DNA of 64,000 nt from SG8-40 sp963792855. Lineage in GTDB: Bacteria; Pseudomonadota; Gammaproteobacteria; Burkholderiales; Eutrophovitaceae. This document shows positions 9,314-19,024 of the stretch, piece by piece. A program made the translations under genes and the position numbers. The notes beneath the pieces were generated by a model. It saw only the letters and a list, made by a program, of their open reading frames with translations, was not told the DNA's origin and made no database searches. How positions within the stretch are numbered: position 1 is the stretch's first letter; each line of letters starts with the position of its first letter. The DNA is taken from NCBI GenBank assembly GCA_963792855.1, contig CAWBXZ010000005.1, positions 248,001-312,000 on the forward strand, read 5' to 3'.

Positions 9314-9610
9314 ATGTCCAAGCGCTTGATGCCGTTATTCATCGTTGCCGTATTTGCGCTAAGCGGTCCGGCAGCATTCGCCAAGGTTTCTTCCGGAAAC
9401 GCGCCGCAGCTGGACCTGCTCGAGCTCTTGCCAGAGAGCCTGGTCGATGACTTGCATGAGCGTGGGTTCTGCGACCTGAAACCGGTCGGCGTGACGGTGG
9501 GCGGGCAGGAATCCCCCGGTGCTCCGTTTGCCAATGCGCGCGCGGAGCAACGGTGCATGCTCCCGGTTCCACCGCGCGACATCTTTGAAAATATTGCGTG
9601 GGCGCGCTGA
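9314..9610 (+). CDS. Small exported protein of unknown function
   Basis: A 98-residue product. The start ATG 9314 is supported by AAGGAGG at 9302-9308. The N-terminal about 23 residues form a Sec signal peptide (a hydrophobic core then AAFAK). The mature part has two cysteines (GFCDLKP and EQRCMLP) that could form one disulfide in the periplasm. I do not recognise a family. It stands alone between a Crp/Fnr gene and the convergent arsC, with its own ribosome site. Confidence 0.6.
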   Translation: MSKRLMPLFIVAVFALSGPAAFAKVSSGNAPQLDLLELLPESLVDDLHERGFCDLKPVGVTVGGQESPGAPFANARAEQRCMLPVPPRDIFENIAWAR

Positions 9611-9646
9611 GCGCTGTGTTCCGCAGGCCGCGCGAAGACGTTTCTG

Positions 9647-9763
9647 TTAATGCTTGACCGGATTTGCTTTCTTGCCGGTTGGAGAATCCACGCCGGCTCG
9701 GCGCGGCAATTCGATCAAACGTGTTTCCCCTTGTGACCAGTCCATGCGCAAGCGGAGTGCCAC
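9647..9763 (-). CDS. Possible small ORF directly downstream of arsC
   Basis: A 38-codon frame from GTG 9763 (or 32 codons from ATG 9745) to a TAA at 9647-9649. It starts 16 bases after the arsC stop on the same strand. The predicted peptide is basic and polar, with LIELPRRAGV and PTGKKANPVKH. There is no homology that I can name and only weak start evidence, so it may be chance. Confidence 0.22.
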   Translation of the reverse strand: MALRLRMDWSQGETRLIELPRRAGVDSPTGKKANPVKH

Positions 9764-9778
9764 AAGTGCCGGTTGGGA

Positions 9779-10132
9779 TCAGATCAGATCGAGGACGTTT
9801 TCCGGCGGACGGCCGATGACGGCCCGATCGCCCTTTACGACGATCGGGCGCTCGATCAGAATCGGGTGCGTCGCAAGCGCGTCTATCCATTGGTCGCCGC
9901 TAAGTATCTTTCCTGCGAAATATTGCTTGTAAGTGTCCTCCCCCTTGCGAACGATTTGCTCCGGCTGGACGCCCAGTTTCTTGACGATGCCTTTCAGCGC
10001 TGCCCTGTCAGGCGGCTGCTTGAGGTACTCGACGACGGTTGGCTCGATCCCGTTTCGCTGCAACAGCGCCAGAGTGTTGCGGCTCTTGCTGCAACGTGGA
10101 TTGTGGTAAATCGTTATGGTGTTATCAGGCAT
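9779..10132 (-). CDS. arsC: Arsenate reductase, glutaredoxin-dependent ArsC type
   Basis: A 117-residue ArsC. The catalytic loop HNPRCSKSRNTL is at residues 10-21, with the nucleophilic Cys at 14. The arsenate-binding arginine region and the family signature ERPIVVKGDRAVIGRPPE are near residues 93-110. It reduces arsenate to arsenite using glutathione and glutaredoxin in the cytoplasm. No arsenite efflux gene or ArsR is nearby, so it may be a general ArsC-family reductase. It is encoded on the same strand as pepN, about 110 bases downstream of the pepN stop. Confidence 0.88.
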   Translation of the reverse strand: MPDNTITIYHNPRCSKSRNTLALLQRNGIEPTVVEYLKQPPDRAALKGIVKKLGVQPEQIVRKGEDTYKQYFAGKILSGDQWIDALATHPILIERPIVVKGDRAVIGRPPENVLDLI

Positions 10133-10244
10133 CGATCAGCCTCCTCTCCTGGATCCGTATCTGGATATTAACCGGCTTCACGATGCATGCAATAGCCGGC
10201 CGCGGTGCGCGCGCCCATTCGGATTCCGGCTCGTGGTTCCGCAG

Positions 10245-12905
10245 CTATGCGAGTGCCCGGGTGATGACTTCAGTCGTGTCGGTAGACAGCTCCGGGGTCG
10301 AACGAATGCGTTCGAGTGCTTCGAGTGCGTGTTTTTGCCGCTGTTCGTCGAATTTCTTCCAGCGGTCGAAACAGCGCGCGACACGCGCAGCGATCTGGGG
10401 ATTTACCGGATCGAGGCGGATGATTTGATCTGCAAGAAATGCATAACCCGCACCGTCCGCGGCATGAAATCGAACCTGGTTTGCCCCAAACGTTCGAATC
10501 AGGGAAAAGACCTTGTTCGGATTGCGAATATCAAATGCCGCATGCCCAGTCAGCGCTCTCACATGATCGAGAGTGCCGGGCAGACTGGACGCGGCCTGGA
10601 CAGCCAGCCATTTGTCGACGACGAGCGGCTCTGCTGACCACTTCCGGTAAAAACGGTCCAGCATGGACTGACGCTCTTCGAAATCACGATTCGCCAGCGC
10701 GGTGAGCGCTGCCATCGTGTCGGTCATGTTGTCGGCCTGTTCGAATTGCGTCATGCACAGCCCGTACGACGCGTCGTCATCCAGTTCCATCAGATAGGAG
10801 AGGCAAAGATTGCGAAGCGCGCGCTGTCCTGCGGATGCGGCGTCGGGCTTGTATTCTCCACTGGTTGCGAACGCCTGATATGCGAGCAGCAAGTCACCCT
10901 TGAGCATTTCGGCCACTTTGCGGCGCAGCAGATTGCGCGCCATGTGCAAGGCGTCCGGGTCCACCCTGTCAAGTTGCTCGGCCAGATAAGTTTCCGATGG
11001 CAGCGCCAGAGCCTCGGCAGCGAACGCAGGGTCGCTGGCGGCATCCGAAAGCACTCTTGAGAAAGCATCGAAAAAGCCTTGCGGAAATACAGGCTGGCGG
11101 TTCGCGCCCACTTCCTGTGTGGCACGCAGGATGATGCCGGACGCAAGGCGCTGGCCGGCTTCCCAGCGATTGAACGGATCGGAATCGTGTCCCATCAGGT
11201 GGATCAGATCCTCTTCGCTGTAATCGAACTTCGCAATCACCGGTGCGGTGAAGTCGCGTAAGAGCGAAGGCGTCGGCCGGTCCTTTACACCGACGAAGAC
11301 GAATTCCTGTTCGGGCTGCGTTACTGACAGCAGGCGCGTTGTCGGGCCGGGTTCGCGTTCGCCGTCGAGTTGTAGCTCAAGGTCCTTGCCATCGCTGTCT
11401 ACCAGCCCGACCGCAAAGGGAATGTGCATTGCCGGCCTGTCACTCTGGCCGGAGGACAGCGCGAACGACTGCTTGACGCGCAGCGTGTAGCGGTGTTCCC
11501 TGTCGCTGTAATCGTCACTGATTTCGAGAACCGGCGTGCCCGCCTCGTCGTACCAGCGCCGAAACTGGGCAAGGTCAACGCCGGACGCATCCTCCATTGC
11601 CTGCACGAAATCATCGGTAGTCACGGCACAGCCGTCGTGGCGCTCGAAGTACAAATCCATCCCTGCGCGGAACCGGGTTTCTCCAAGCAGAGAATGAATC
11701 ATGCGAACGACTTCCGCGCCTTTTTCGTAAACGGTCGCAGTGTAGAAGTTGCTGATTTCCATGTACGACTGGGGGCGTACCGGGTGGGCCATCGGCCCGG
11801 CGTCTTCCGGGAACTGCGCTGCGCGCAGCGTGCGCACTTCCTGGATGCGCTGTACCGGTCTGGAGTAGGTGTCGGCTCCATATTCCTGATCACGGAATAC
11901 GGTCAGGCCTTCCTTCAGGCTCAACTGAAACCAGTCGCGGCAGGTCACCCGGTTTCCCGTCCAGTTATGAAAGTATTCGTGCGCGACGACGCGGTCGAGG
12001 AACAGGAAGTCGCGATCGGTGGAGATATCCGGCCTGGCCAGCACGTACTTCGTGTTGAAGATATTCAGGCCCTTGTTCTCCATCGCACCCATGTTGAAAT
12101 CGCTGACCGCAACGATCATGTACTGGTCCAGGTCGACCTCAAGGCCGAACTTTTGTTCGTCCCATGTCATCGATCTTTTCAGAGCTTCCATGGCAAATCC
12201 GGACTGGTCCAGCTTCCCCGGTTCGACAAAGATCGATAGCGTGACTTGTCTGCCGGAGCATGTCGTGAACATGTCATCGCGCCGCTCAAGTTTTCCGGCA
12301 ACCATGGCGAACAGATAGCACGGCTTGGGGAAGGGGTCTTCCCATTTCGCCCAGTGGCGTCCATTGGCCTCGTCACCCTGATCAACAGGATTACCGTTTG
12401 ACAACAGCACCGGGAAACGGGTTTTGTCGGCATGAATGGTGGTCGTGTAACGGGCCATGACATCGGGACGATCCGGAAAGAAGGTAATGCGCCGAAAGCC
12501 CTCAGCCTCGCATTGCGTGAAGTAGCCGTTTGCGGAAGCATACAAACCCATCAGGCGAGTATTGCTCTCCGGGTCTATGCGTACTTGGGTCTGGAGTGCG
12601 AAGCGCGCGGGCGGTTCGTGGACGGTCAGTTGGCTGGCGCTCAGTGAATATTCCTGATCCGAGAGCTTGCGTCCGTCGATCGATACGGATTGGAGGTCAA
12701 GGTCTTCGCCGTTGAGTACCAGTGGCACAGCTACAGCAGGTGGTAGTTGGGGATTTCTGGTTACCGCGAGAGTAGCCCCCACAAGCGTATAGCCAGGGAA
12801 TATCTGAATATCCAGATCGATTTGCGACACCAGGTAAGGCGGCGGAGTGTAATCCTTGAGAAATACCGCGCGTGGAACAGGGTTAAGCATATTCATTCCA
12901 GTCAT
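10245..12905 (-). CDS. pepN: Aminopeptidase N (M1 family zinc metallopeptidase)
   Basis: An 886-residue protein, matching the size of proteobacterial PepN. It removes N-terminal residues from peptides in the cytoplasm. The substrate-recognition motif GAMENKGL is near residue 265. The zinc site HEYFHNWTGNRVTCRDWFQLSLKEGLTV is near residues 308-335, shown by HEYFH (two His ligands, catalytic Glu) and the distal Glu in LKEGL. Alternative ATGs at 12896 and 12890 are possible; none has a strong ribosome site. The gene is intact. Confidence 0.95.
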   Translation of the reverse strand: MTGMNMLNPVPRAVFLKDYTPPPYLVSQIDLDIQIFPGYTLVGATLAVTRNPQLPPAVAVPLVLNGEDLDLQSVSIDGRKLSDQEYSLSASQLTVHEPPARFALQTQVRIDPESNTRLMGLYASANGYFTQCEAEGFRRITFFPDRPDVMARYTTTIHADKTRFPVLLSNGNPVDQGDEANGRHWAKWEDPFPKPCYLFAMVAGKLERRDDMFTTCSGRQVTLSIFVEPGKLDQSGFAMEALKRSMTWDEQKFGLEVDLDQYMIVAVSDFNMGAMENKGLNIFNTKYVLARPDISTDRDFLFLDRVVAHEYFHNWTGNRVTCRDWFQLSLKEGLTVFRDQEYGADTYSRPVQRIQEVRTLRAAQFPEDAGPMAHPVRPQSYMEISNFYTATVYEKGAEVVRMIHSLLGETRFRAGMDLYFERHDGCAVTTDDFVQAMEDASGVDLAQFRRWYDEAGTPVLEISDDYSDREHRYTLRVKQSFALSSGQSDRPAMHIPFAVGLVDSDGKDLELQLDGEREPGPTTRLLSVTQPEQEFVFVGVKDRPTPSLLRDFTAPVIAKFDYSEEDLIHLMGHDSDPFNRWEAGQRLASGIILRATQEVGANRQPVFPQGFFDAFSRVLSDAASDPAFAAEALALPSETYLAEQLDRVDPDALHMARNLLRRKVAEMLKGDLLLAYQAFATSGEYKPDAASAGQRALRNLCLSYLMELDDDASYGLCMTQFEQADNMTDTMAALTALANRDFEERQSMLDRFYRKWSAEPLVVDKWLAVQAASSLPGTLDHVRALTGHAAFDIRNPNKVFSLIRTFGANQVRFHAADGAGYAFLADQIIRLDPVNPQIAARVARCFDRWKKFDEQRQKHALEALERIRSTPELSTDTTEVITRALA

Positions 12906-13176
12906 GTTTCGTGTCTCTGTGTTGCTTCGTGTCCGATTCTAGCCATCAAGTTCCTCGTCGTGCGTGCGCCCGGGCGCATGCGTTTTCGTTCAGGCTCGCC
13001 AGGGCGTTAGTTCGGTAGCGGAAACCGCAGGGAAATGCGCGCCGAGGCGCTTTGGCAAACTGCTGTGTCGACCGTCGTACATTCGCTGCCGGTGGATTAC
13101 GGCAAAAACCCGGTGTCAAGGCGTATGGCGTTGTGCCTGGTCGCGACCGCGCACGGCAAAGCCGAGCCGCGAGAGG
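12906..13176. other. Intergenic stretch with no recognisable gene
   Basis: It lies between the pepN start and the end of the small membrane-protein gene, both on the minus strand. Short frames exist on both strands, but none has a ribosome site or a recognisable motif. It presumably holds the pepN promoter. I could not identify convincing -35/-10 elements. Confidence 0.4.
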
Positions 13177-13692
13177 TCAACTCTCGTCCTGACGGGCCGC
13201 TTGCGCTTGTGTTTGCGTGACGACTGCATCGATGAAATTGTCGAACGTTGCGAATTCGTCCTTCGGCCCCTTGTATTCAAGCCAGACCCGGCTATCGTGC
13301 AAACGCATAAGTATGATGCGAAAGGGAGTTCCGGAGGCGTAATCTGCAATGGCGCCGTCAAGGCGCTGATCGTCAAGGGGAAGATAGACGCAGCTATCTC
13401 TTGCGCACAGATCTTTCACCATTTCGCCTGGACCCGATGCGGGATCTTCACGAATGAACAGCGTCAGTCGGGCATCCGTGTTTGACGCACTGCGCACTAC
13501 GAGGGTCGATTCGTCCAGCGAACTGATGCGAGCACGCTGCCCGGTGGCGATAGTGAGCTGGTTCCAAATGACCGGATCTTCCCTGGAGACTTCGTGCCAA
13601 TAGCCGGTCATTCGGTCAATTGACATCGAGAGCAGTATCAGGGTACATCCGAAAACCAGTAAGACCCATTGGCGAAAAGAAAAACGGAACAT
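13177..13692 (-). CDS. Membrane-anchored protein of unknown function
   Basis: About 171 residues from ATG 13692. One N-terminal transmembrane segment (WVLLVFGCTLILLSM) is followed by a soluble domain that should face the periplasm. Two cysteines sit close together (KDLCARDSCVYLPL), which could form a disulfide. I see no catalytic motif. The longer frame would start at a TTG at 13698, which is less likely. Neighbours give no functional clue. Confidence 0.6.
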   Translation of the reverse strand: MFRFSFRQWVLLVFGCTLILLSMSIDRMTGYWHEVSREDPVIWNQLTIATGQRARISSLDESTLVVRSASNTDARLTLFIREDPASGPGEMVKDLCARDSCVYLPLDDQRLDGAIADYASGTPFRIILMRLHDSRVWLEYKGPKDEFATFDNFIDAVVTQTQAQAARQDES

Positions 13693-13899
13693 GTGCAAAG
13701 GCGCCCTCTACGGGGCCTGCAAATAGCGTGTCTCTTCACTGTGCCTGGCGCAGCCGATGTCAGTCACGCTGCCTATGTTGCCGCCATCGTTCTTTCGAGC
13801 AGGTGGATCGAGCGAATGTTCGGAGGAACACATAGGGCGCACGTTAACCGATCGTGCCGGACTTGCTCAAGCGCGTCATTTGGTGGTTGGCCGCATCGC

Positions 13900-14628
13900 T
13901 CAGGTTTCGGTGCCGGGGCGCAGCCGGAACCGGGTGTAGTGCCACAGCCATGACATCATCGCGAAGAAAAGAGTGAACAGCAGTCCGGCAAGCCATTCCA
14001 GGCTGTTTTCGATGCGGTCAGCCAATGCTTCATCTCCCAGAAGGGACTTTGCAAGCAGATTGCCGAGTCCGAACACCAGTAATGTCAGGCACAGTACCCC
14101 GAGCGCGCGATGCAGTTGCCATGGAAACCGCAGCTGGCCGTCCTGCGCCAGCCGGAATATCCGTGCACTCACGAGAAGCATGCAAAGGTAGGTGAAACCG
14201 AAATAGAGGTTGATTCCATAGCGTCGTAGCCACTGATAGATTTCGCCCTCGCTTCCGAGAAACGCACCATAGAGTACGAAGAACAGACCTGCCAGCACGC
14301 CAAGCGAGGCGAGGGTTCGTGGCGCCTTGCCAGAGGCTTTATCAACGCTTCCGAGCCATTGTGCGCAGAGAATCCAGGTGATGGCTTGCAATGTTGCCCC
14401 AGGCAGAACCAATGCGCGAAAAATGAGATTCGGCAACTCGTGGCGGGCAGCCCGGCTGATGGACACGCAGCCATCAAGAAAAGGATTGCATGGGCTGATC
14501 AAACCGGAATGCACAGAAATCAGGAATGCGGTCACGGCCGCGACGGCTGGCAACAGCCCGGCTGCCAGGGGCAGGGGCCAGGTCGGTAGTGAAGCATGCT
14601 GCCGGGCTATGCTGACTTTGGGCTTCAT
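13900..14628 (-). CDS. Multi-pass membrane protein, Frag1/DRAM-like appearance
   Basis: About 242 residues from ATG 14628, with six predicted transmembrane segments. After the first helix come SPCNPFLDGCVSISRAARH and ELPNLIFRALVLPGA. The GCVSIS.AAR pattern resembles the conserved loop of bacterial proteins related to Frag1/DRAM/Sfk1. The last helix is rich in Phe and Trp (FTLFFAMMSWLWHY). A TTG at 14682 would extend the frame but has no support. The function is unknown; the family link is by pattern and uncertain. Confidence 0.6.
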   Translation of the reverse strand: MKPKVSIARQHASLPTWPLPLAAGLLPAVAAVTAFLISVHSGLISPCNPFLDGCVSISRAARHELPNLIFRALVLPGATLQAITWILCAQWLGSVDKASGKAPRTLASLGVLAGLFFVLYGAFLGSEGEIYQWLRRYGINLYFGFTYLCMLLVSARIFRLAQDGQLRFPWQLHRALGVLCLTLLVFGLGNLLAKSLLGDEALADRIENSLEWLAGLLFTLFFAMMSWLWHYTRFRLRPGTET

Positions 14629-14927
14629 GCCTTGAGCATCTCCCCGGGCAAGACGGTGCCGGCGGGTGCAGGCACGGCACAAATGGTGCTTATGTCGTCA
14701 ATCAGAAACAACTTGTAACTCACTGATTCAAGGAATTTCACTGGCTATTTGCAGAGCATCGGGGAAACCCGCGGGTCTTTCGGTTTCAGCAGCTGGCAGG
14801 CACCGATGATGATGTTTTCCCGAACACTGGATCCGAACCACCAGCTAGCTGGCGATAGCTCGAAGGAAGCGACCGTTTCTGGCTTTCCGGACAATTGTCC
14901 GGCAGGTAACGTATCTAAAACAAGGCG

Positions 14928-17759
14928 ATGAAGTACACCGAAAAAGCAGCCAGAGCGCTTACCGCCAACAAGCAGTTGGTTAAGATTGTTTGGCCTTTTC
15001 TTGTGATCGTCGTTCTGCTTTCCTGGCTTTCCTTCGAGAGCATGGGAATCATGATCTCGATCCGGTCTTATGCCCAGGGCGAAAGTCTTTGGTCCAAGGG
15101 CCAGAAATCCGCTGTTTTCGCCCTGTTGCGCTACGCCGAAACGCATGATGAAGCCGACTACCGCAGCTATCAGCAAGCGATCGCCGTTCCGCTCGGAGAC
15201 CAGATCGCGCGACTAGAATATATCAAGGACGATCCCGATCTATCGCGTATCTGGAAAGGGCTCATTCAGGGGCGTACCCATCCCGACGAAATACCCGGCA
15301 ATATCAGACTGACGCTTCGCTTCAAGCACTTTCCCTTCTTCAAGAAGGTATTGGGTGTCTGGGAAGAGGGTGATCAACTCATCAATGAGCTGACTTACGC
15401 CGCCGCCGATTTGCGCGAGACGGTGTTGTCGGGGCGCGCAAACCGCGCCACGGTGCAGCCGATTCTTGATCGCATCTACGATATCGAGGGTAGAGTCACG
15501 CCGGTGTCGGATGACTTCAACAGCGCGCTGGGCGATGCGGCCCGCACCGCGCAATTGCTTCTGAAAATTGCCTCCATTCTTGCGGTACTGACGCTGGTAC
15601 CGATTGGCATGTTTCTGTCCCAAAGAATGGTGCGCCGCAGGGAGGAAGCGGAACGGGCGCTCGCACTGAGCGAGGAGCGCTACGATCTGGCGGTCACCGG
15701 TAGTAACGACGGCCTGTGGGACTGGAACATCCTGACCGACGAGATCTATTATTCGCCTCGCTTCAAGCAACTGCTGGGCTTTCAACCGGGTGAATTCAAG
15801 GACACCGTCGACGAGTTGATGTCGCGATTGCATCCCGTCGATGAGAAGAGTGTGCGGCGCGCTTTTGCGGAACACATTGATCATGGACGCGCATTCGATG
15901 CCGAAATGCGGATTCTCACGAAGCCCGGGCAATACCGATGGTTCCGCAGCCGGGGGCAATCGGTGCGGGACAGGGACGGCAGAGCGGTACGAATGGCCGG
16001 TTCGATGACCGACATCACTGATCGGCAGATCGCGGCTGCAGAGTTGTTTGCCGAGAAGGAGCGCGCTCAGGTGACGCTGTCCTCGATTGCAGATGGCGTG
16101 ATCACGACCGATGCCGACGGCTGGGTCGAGTTCATCAATCCCGTTGGCGAGTCTCTGACAGGCTGGAAAATGTCGTCTGCGCGCGGATTACCGTTGCAGG
16201 CGATTTGCCGCCTGGTCGATGAAACCAGCCGGCTGCCGGCTGCCAATCTGATCGACACGGTACTGCGCGAAGAGCGCACCGTTGACGTTTCCGCAACCAT
16301 GTTGCTGGTGCGCAACGACGGCGTCGAGATCCCGATTGTGCATTCGGGTGCTCCGATTCGCGGGCGCGATGGAACGATCAGCGGTGTGGTGCTGATCCTG
16401 CACGACGTAAGCGACGAGCGCCAGTACGCCGCCAAATTGTCGTATCAGGCAACACACGATTCGCTGACCGGGTTGATCAACCGTGCCGAGTTCGAGAACC
16501 GCCTCAAGATCGCGTTGCAGTCAGCGGCGAAGCTCGGCCGGCATCATGCCGTGCTGTATCTCGATCTGGACCAGTTCAAGGTGGTGAATGACACCTGCGG
16601 GCACGCCGCTGGCGATCAGCTGATGCGCCAGGTTTCGGGATTGCTGCAAAGGCGGCTGCGCGAGGGCGACACGCTGGCACGGCTCGGTGGCGACGAATTC
16701 GGTGTGCTGCTCGAAAACTGCCCGCCAGATCACGCGATGCGCATTTCGGAAGAGCTGCGCCAAACCACACGCGACCTGCACTTTGTCTGGGAAACGCGAT
16801 CGTTCAACGTCAGTGTGAGTATCGGGCTGGTCAACATCGATGACGGCTTGTACACCCTTGCCGATGTGCTCAGCGCGGCCGATGCCGCCTGCTATATGGC
16901 GAAGGACAAGGGGCGCAACCGGGTCCAGTTGTACCGGCGTGGCGACAGCGAACTTTCGCAGCGGCATGGTGAAATGGAATGGGTCGTCCGTATCCAGAAA
17001 GCGCTCGAGGAGGACCGTTTCGTCCTCTATTCACAGGACATCGTCCCTGTCGACAGCAAGAAGAACAAGAGCGGCAGGCACTGTGAGTTGCTGGTGCGGA
17101 TGCTCGATGAGGATGGTGAGCTGGTGCCGCCGATGGCGTTTATCCCTGCGGCCGAGCGGTTCGGTTTGATGCCCTCGATCGACCGCTGGGTGTTGCACAA
17201 TGCGCTGGCGACGATGACGCGCATATTGGCCGCGCAAGGCGGTGAAGGGCTTGATAAATGCGCGATCAACCTGTCGGGTGCGACGATCGACGACGACACG
17301 TTTCTCGATTATGTGCGTGAAGAACTGGGCCGTTTTGACTTGCCTCGCGACTTGATCTGTTTCGAGGTTACGGAAACCGCGGCGATCGCCAATCTGGAGC
17401 GGGCATCCCGCTTTATCGAAGAAATGAAAAGCCTTGGCTGCTCGTTTTCTCTGGACGATTTCGGCTCCGGGATGTCTTCGTTCGGTTACCTGAAGCACTT
17501 ACCGGTGGACTATCTCAAGATCGACGGCGTCTTCATCAAGGACCTTGTGGACGATCCGATCGATCGGGCCATGGTCGAAGCGATCAATAACGTCGGCCAT
17601 GTCATGGGCAAGAAGACCATCGCCGAATTCGTCGACAACGACCGGGTCATGAACGAGCTGCGCAAGATCGGGGTCGATTTTGCACAAGGCTACTGGCTCG
17701 GCAAGCCGAAGGTATTCGAACCCCGTCTCAGGGTTGTCGCTGCCGGTAACGGTTCGTAG
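14928..17759 (+). CDS. Membrane PAS-GGDEF-EAL cyclic di-GMP protein
   Basis: 943 residues. An N-terminal transmembrane segment (residues 20-45) and a periplasmic helical domain are followed by a second membrane segment near residues 205-230. Two PAS domains come next (about 245-370 and 385-500), including DGLWDWNI and DGVITTDADGWVEFINP. The GGDEF domain has LARLGGDEFGV near residue 585 with an upstream RxxD inhibitory site (REGD), so it could make c-di-GMP. The EAL domain starts near residue 700 with ELLVRM in place of EALLR but keeps the first Glu, ETETA-type and DDFGSGMSS motifs and KIDGVFI. It is a hybrid of the common bifunctional type; the net activity cannot be predicted. Confidence 0.9.
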   Translation: MKYTEKAARALTANKQLVKIVWPFLVIVVLLSWLSFESMGIMISIRSYAQGESLWSKGQKSAVFALLRYAETHDEADYRSYQQAIAVPLGDQIARLEYIKDDPDLSRIWKGLIQGRTHPDEIPGNIRLTLRFKHFPFFKKVLGVWEEGDQLINELTYAAADLRETVLSGRANRATVQPILDRIYDIEGRVTPVSDDFNSALGDAARTAQLLLKIASILAVLTLVPIGMFLSQRMVRRREEAERALALSEERYDLAVTGSNDGLWDWNILTDEIYYSPRFKQLLGFQPGEFKDTVDELMSRLHPVDEKSVRRAFAEHIDHGRAFDAEMRILTKPGQYRWFRSRGQSVRDRDGRAVRMAGSMTDITDRQIAAAELFAEKERAQVTLSSIADGVITTDADGWVEFINPVGESLTGWKMSSARGLPLQAICRLVDETSRLPAANLIDTVLREERTVDVSATMLLVRNDGVEIPIVHSGAPIRGRDGTISGVVLILHDVSDERQYAAKLSYQATHDSLTGLINRAEFENRLKIALQSAAKLGRHHAVLYLDLDQFKVVNDTCGHAAGDQLMRQVSGLLQRRLREGDTLARLGGDEFGVLLENCPPDHAMRISEELRQTTRDLHFVWETRSFNVSVSIGLVNIDDGLYTLADVLSAADAACYMAKDKGRNRVQLYRRGDSELSQRHGEMEWVVRIQKALEEDRFVLYSQDIVPVDSKKNKSGRHCELLVRMLDEDGELVPPMAFIPAAERFGLMPSIDRWVLHNALATMTRILAAQGGEGLDKCAINLSGATIDDDTFLDYVREELGRFDLPRDLICFEVTETAAIANLERASRFIEEMKSLGCSFSLDDFGSGMSSFGYLKHLPVDYLKIDGVFIKDLVDDPIDRAMVEAINNVGHVMGKKTIAEFVDNDRVMNELRKIGVDFAQGYWLGKPKVFEPRLRVVAAGNGS

Positions 17760-18099
17760 CGGCGGCTTTGCGCTCGCCTGCCTCTCGCCAGGCGGCACAC
17801 ACACTCAATTACGTCGGATAGTTGCGATCGGCCCGTTCTCCATAGGCGGATACGTTCGGGTGTGTGGGTTTCCCGCGACCTGCATGTCTCGCGTCGACGC
17901 CGGGTTCAGCGTCATGCGTGTTCAAACTTAACAAATCGACAGATTTGACAACGGGCAAAATGTTTTGCATCTTACACATTGACCCACGCTTCCTCTCCCG
18001 ATTTTTCTATTAATTCTTTCAGAGGGTTAGGCAGGGCAACAAGGGGGGGCTTCGGGCTCCGGCTACAGTAACAGTGTTTGATCTTGGAGACAGTTAGTC
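17760..18099. other. 340-base intergenic region with a weak promoter candidate
   Basis: No gene is visible. A TTGACA at 17945-17950 is followed 17 bases later by CATCTT (17968-17973), a poor -10. It could drive the TenA-like gene that starts at 18100. The rest is AT-richer than the flanking genes. I see no hairpin that would serve as a clear terminator for the preceding gene. Confidence 0.3.
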
Positions 18100-18961
18100 A
18101 TGGGCTCGATGCTTGAGATCTCGCCGCATCCGCAATGGGTTGGTGCGCTGGACAACTTTGTGGCGCCTTATTGGCAGGAGGCGCTTCATGGCGAGTGGGC
18201 TGAGGGTGTATCGAACACCTCGCTTACGGTTGCGGAAATGCGGGGCTGGCTGTTGCAACTGTATCCCTTCATTCATACCTTTCCGAAGTTTCTTGCCGAA
18301 GCACTGACCAAGGTCGAGGACGATTACTCGAGAGGGTTTCTGATCGACAATATTCGGGTCGAGAAAGCGCACGCCGAGCACTGGATATGGATGGGTGAGG
18401 GCTTCGGGCTGACGCGCGCCGAGATGATCGATCTTGCCGAGGGGAGCAAACCGGTTCTGAGAGACGTGCAATCGCTGACCGACTGGCTATGGTATGTCAA
18501 TGCCAAGGGCTCGTTGGCCGAGGCGGTGGCGGCGACCAGTTATGCCATCGAGGGTTTGACCGGGCGATCTCGCGCGCAAGGTGATTGGCGGCTTTGAGGC
18601 CTATCGCGGCCATGAGGGTGTCGACATGAAACCCAAAACGTACAAGTGGATGCGCGAGCATGTGCAATACGACGATGTGCACCCGATCATTGCGCTGGAA
18701 GTCGTCAAGAGGTATGCAATCAGCGAAAGATTGCAGAAGAAGGTGATGCTGGCTGCCAAGCGCAGCGTGCAGCTGCTCCACAACGCTTTGATGACGTCTT
18801 ACAAGGCTTATTCCGTCAAGCAGGAGTCCGGAGACTGTGCGGACGAAGAGACAGGCAGGAATGACCGGCGCGCCGATCGCCGAGCCGGGTCGATAGCCAC
18901 CGGTTTCCCCGAGCGTAGGTTCGGTGAACGCCGCGGCCGGGCATGGCAAATCTGTGCATGA
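18100..18961 (+). CDS. TenA/PqqC-like iron-containing redox-fold protein, split by a one-base insertion
   Basis: About 286 residues once joined. The all-helical TenA/haem-oxygenase-like core shows PYWQEALHGEW near residue 25, QLYPFIHTFPKF, EKAHAEHWIWMGEG near residue 88 and SYAIEGLTG. The first frame is lost at GGG 18562-18564; deleting one G joins it to DLARKVIGGFEAYRGHEG and the remainder up to 18961. The Glu/His pairs resemble diiron members of this superfamily rather than TenA thiaminases. The C-terminus is a low-complexity basic tail (DRRADRR and GFPERRFGERRG) shared with the next gene. A 63-base gap separates the two; they are probably one operon. Confidence 0.78.
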
Positions 18962-19024
18962 CCAGACGTTGAAAGCGACGGTGTTGCCGTTTACGATACC
19001 GGTCCGATTCGAGCGGAGTTGCTT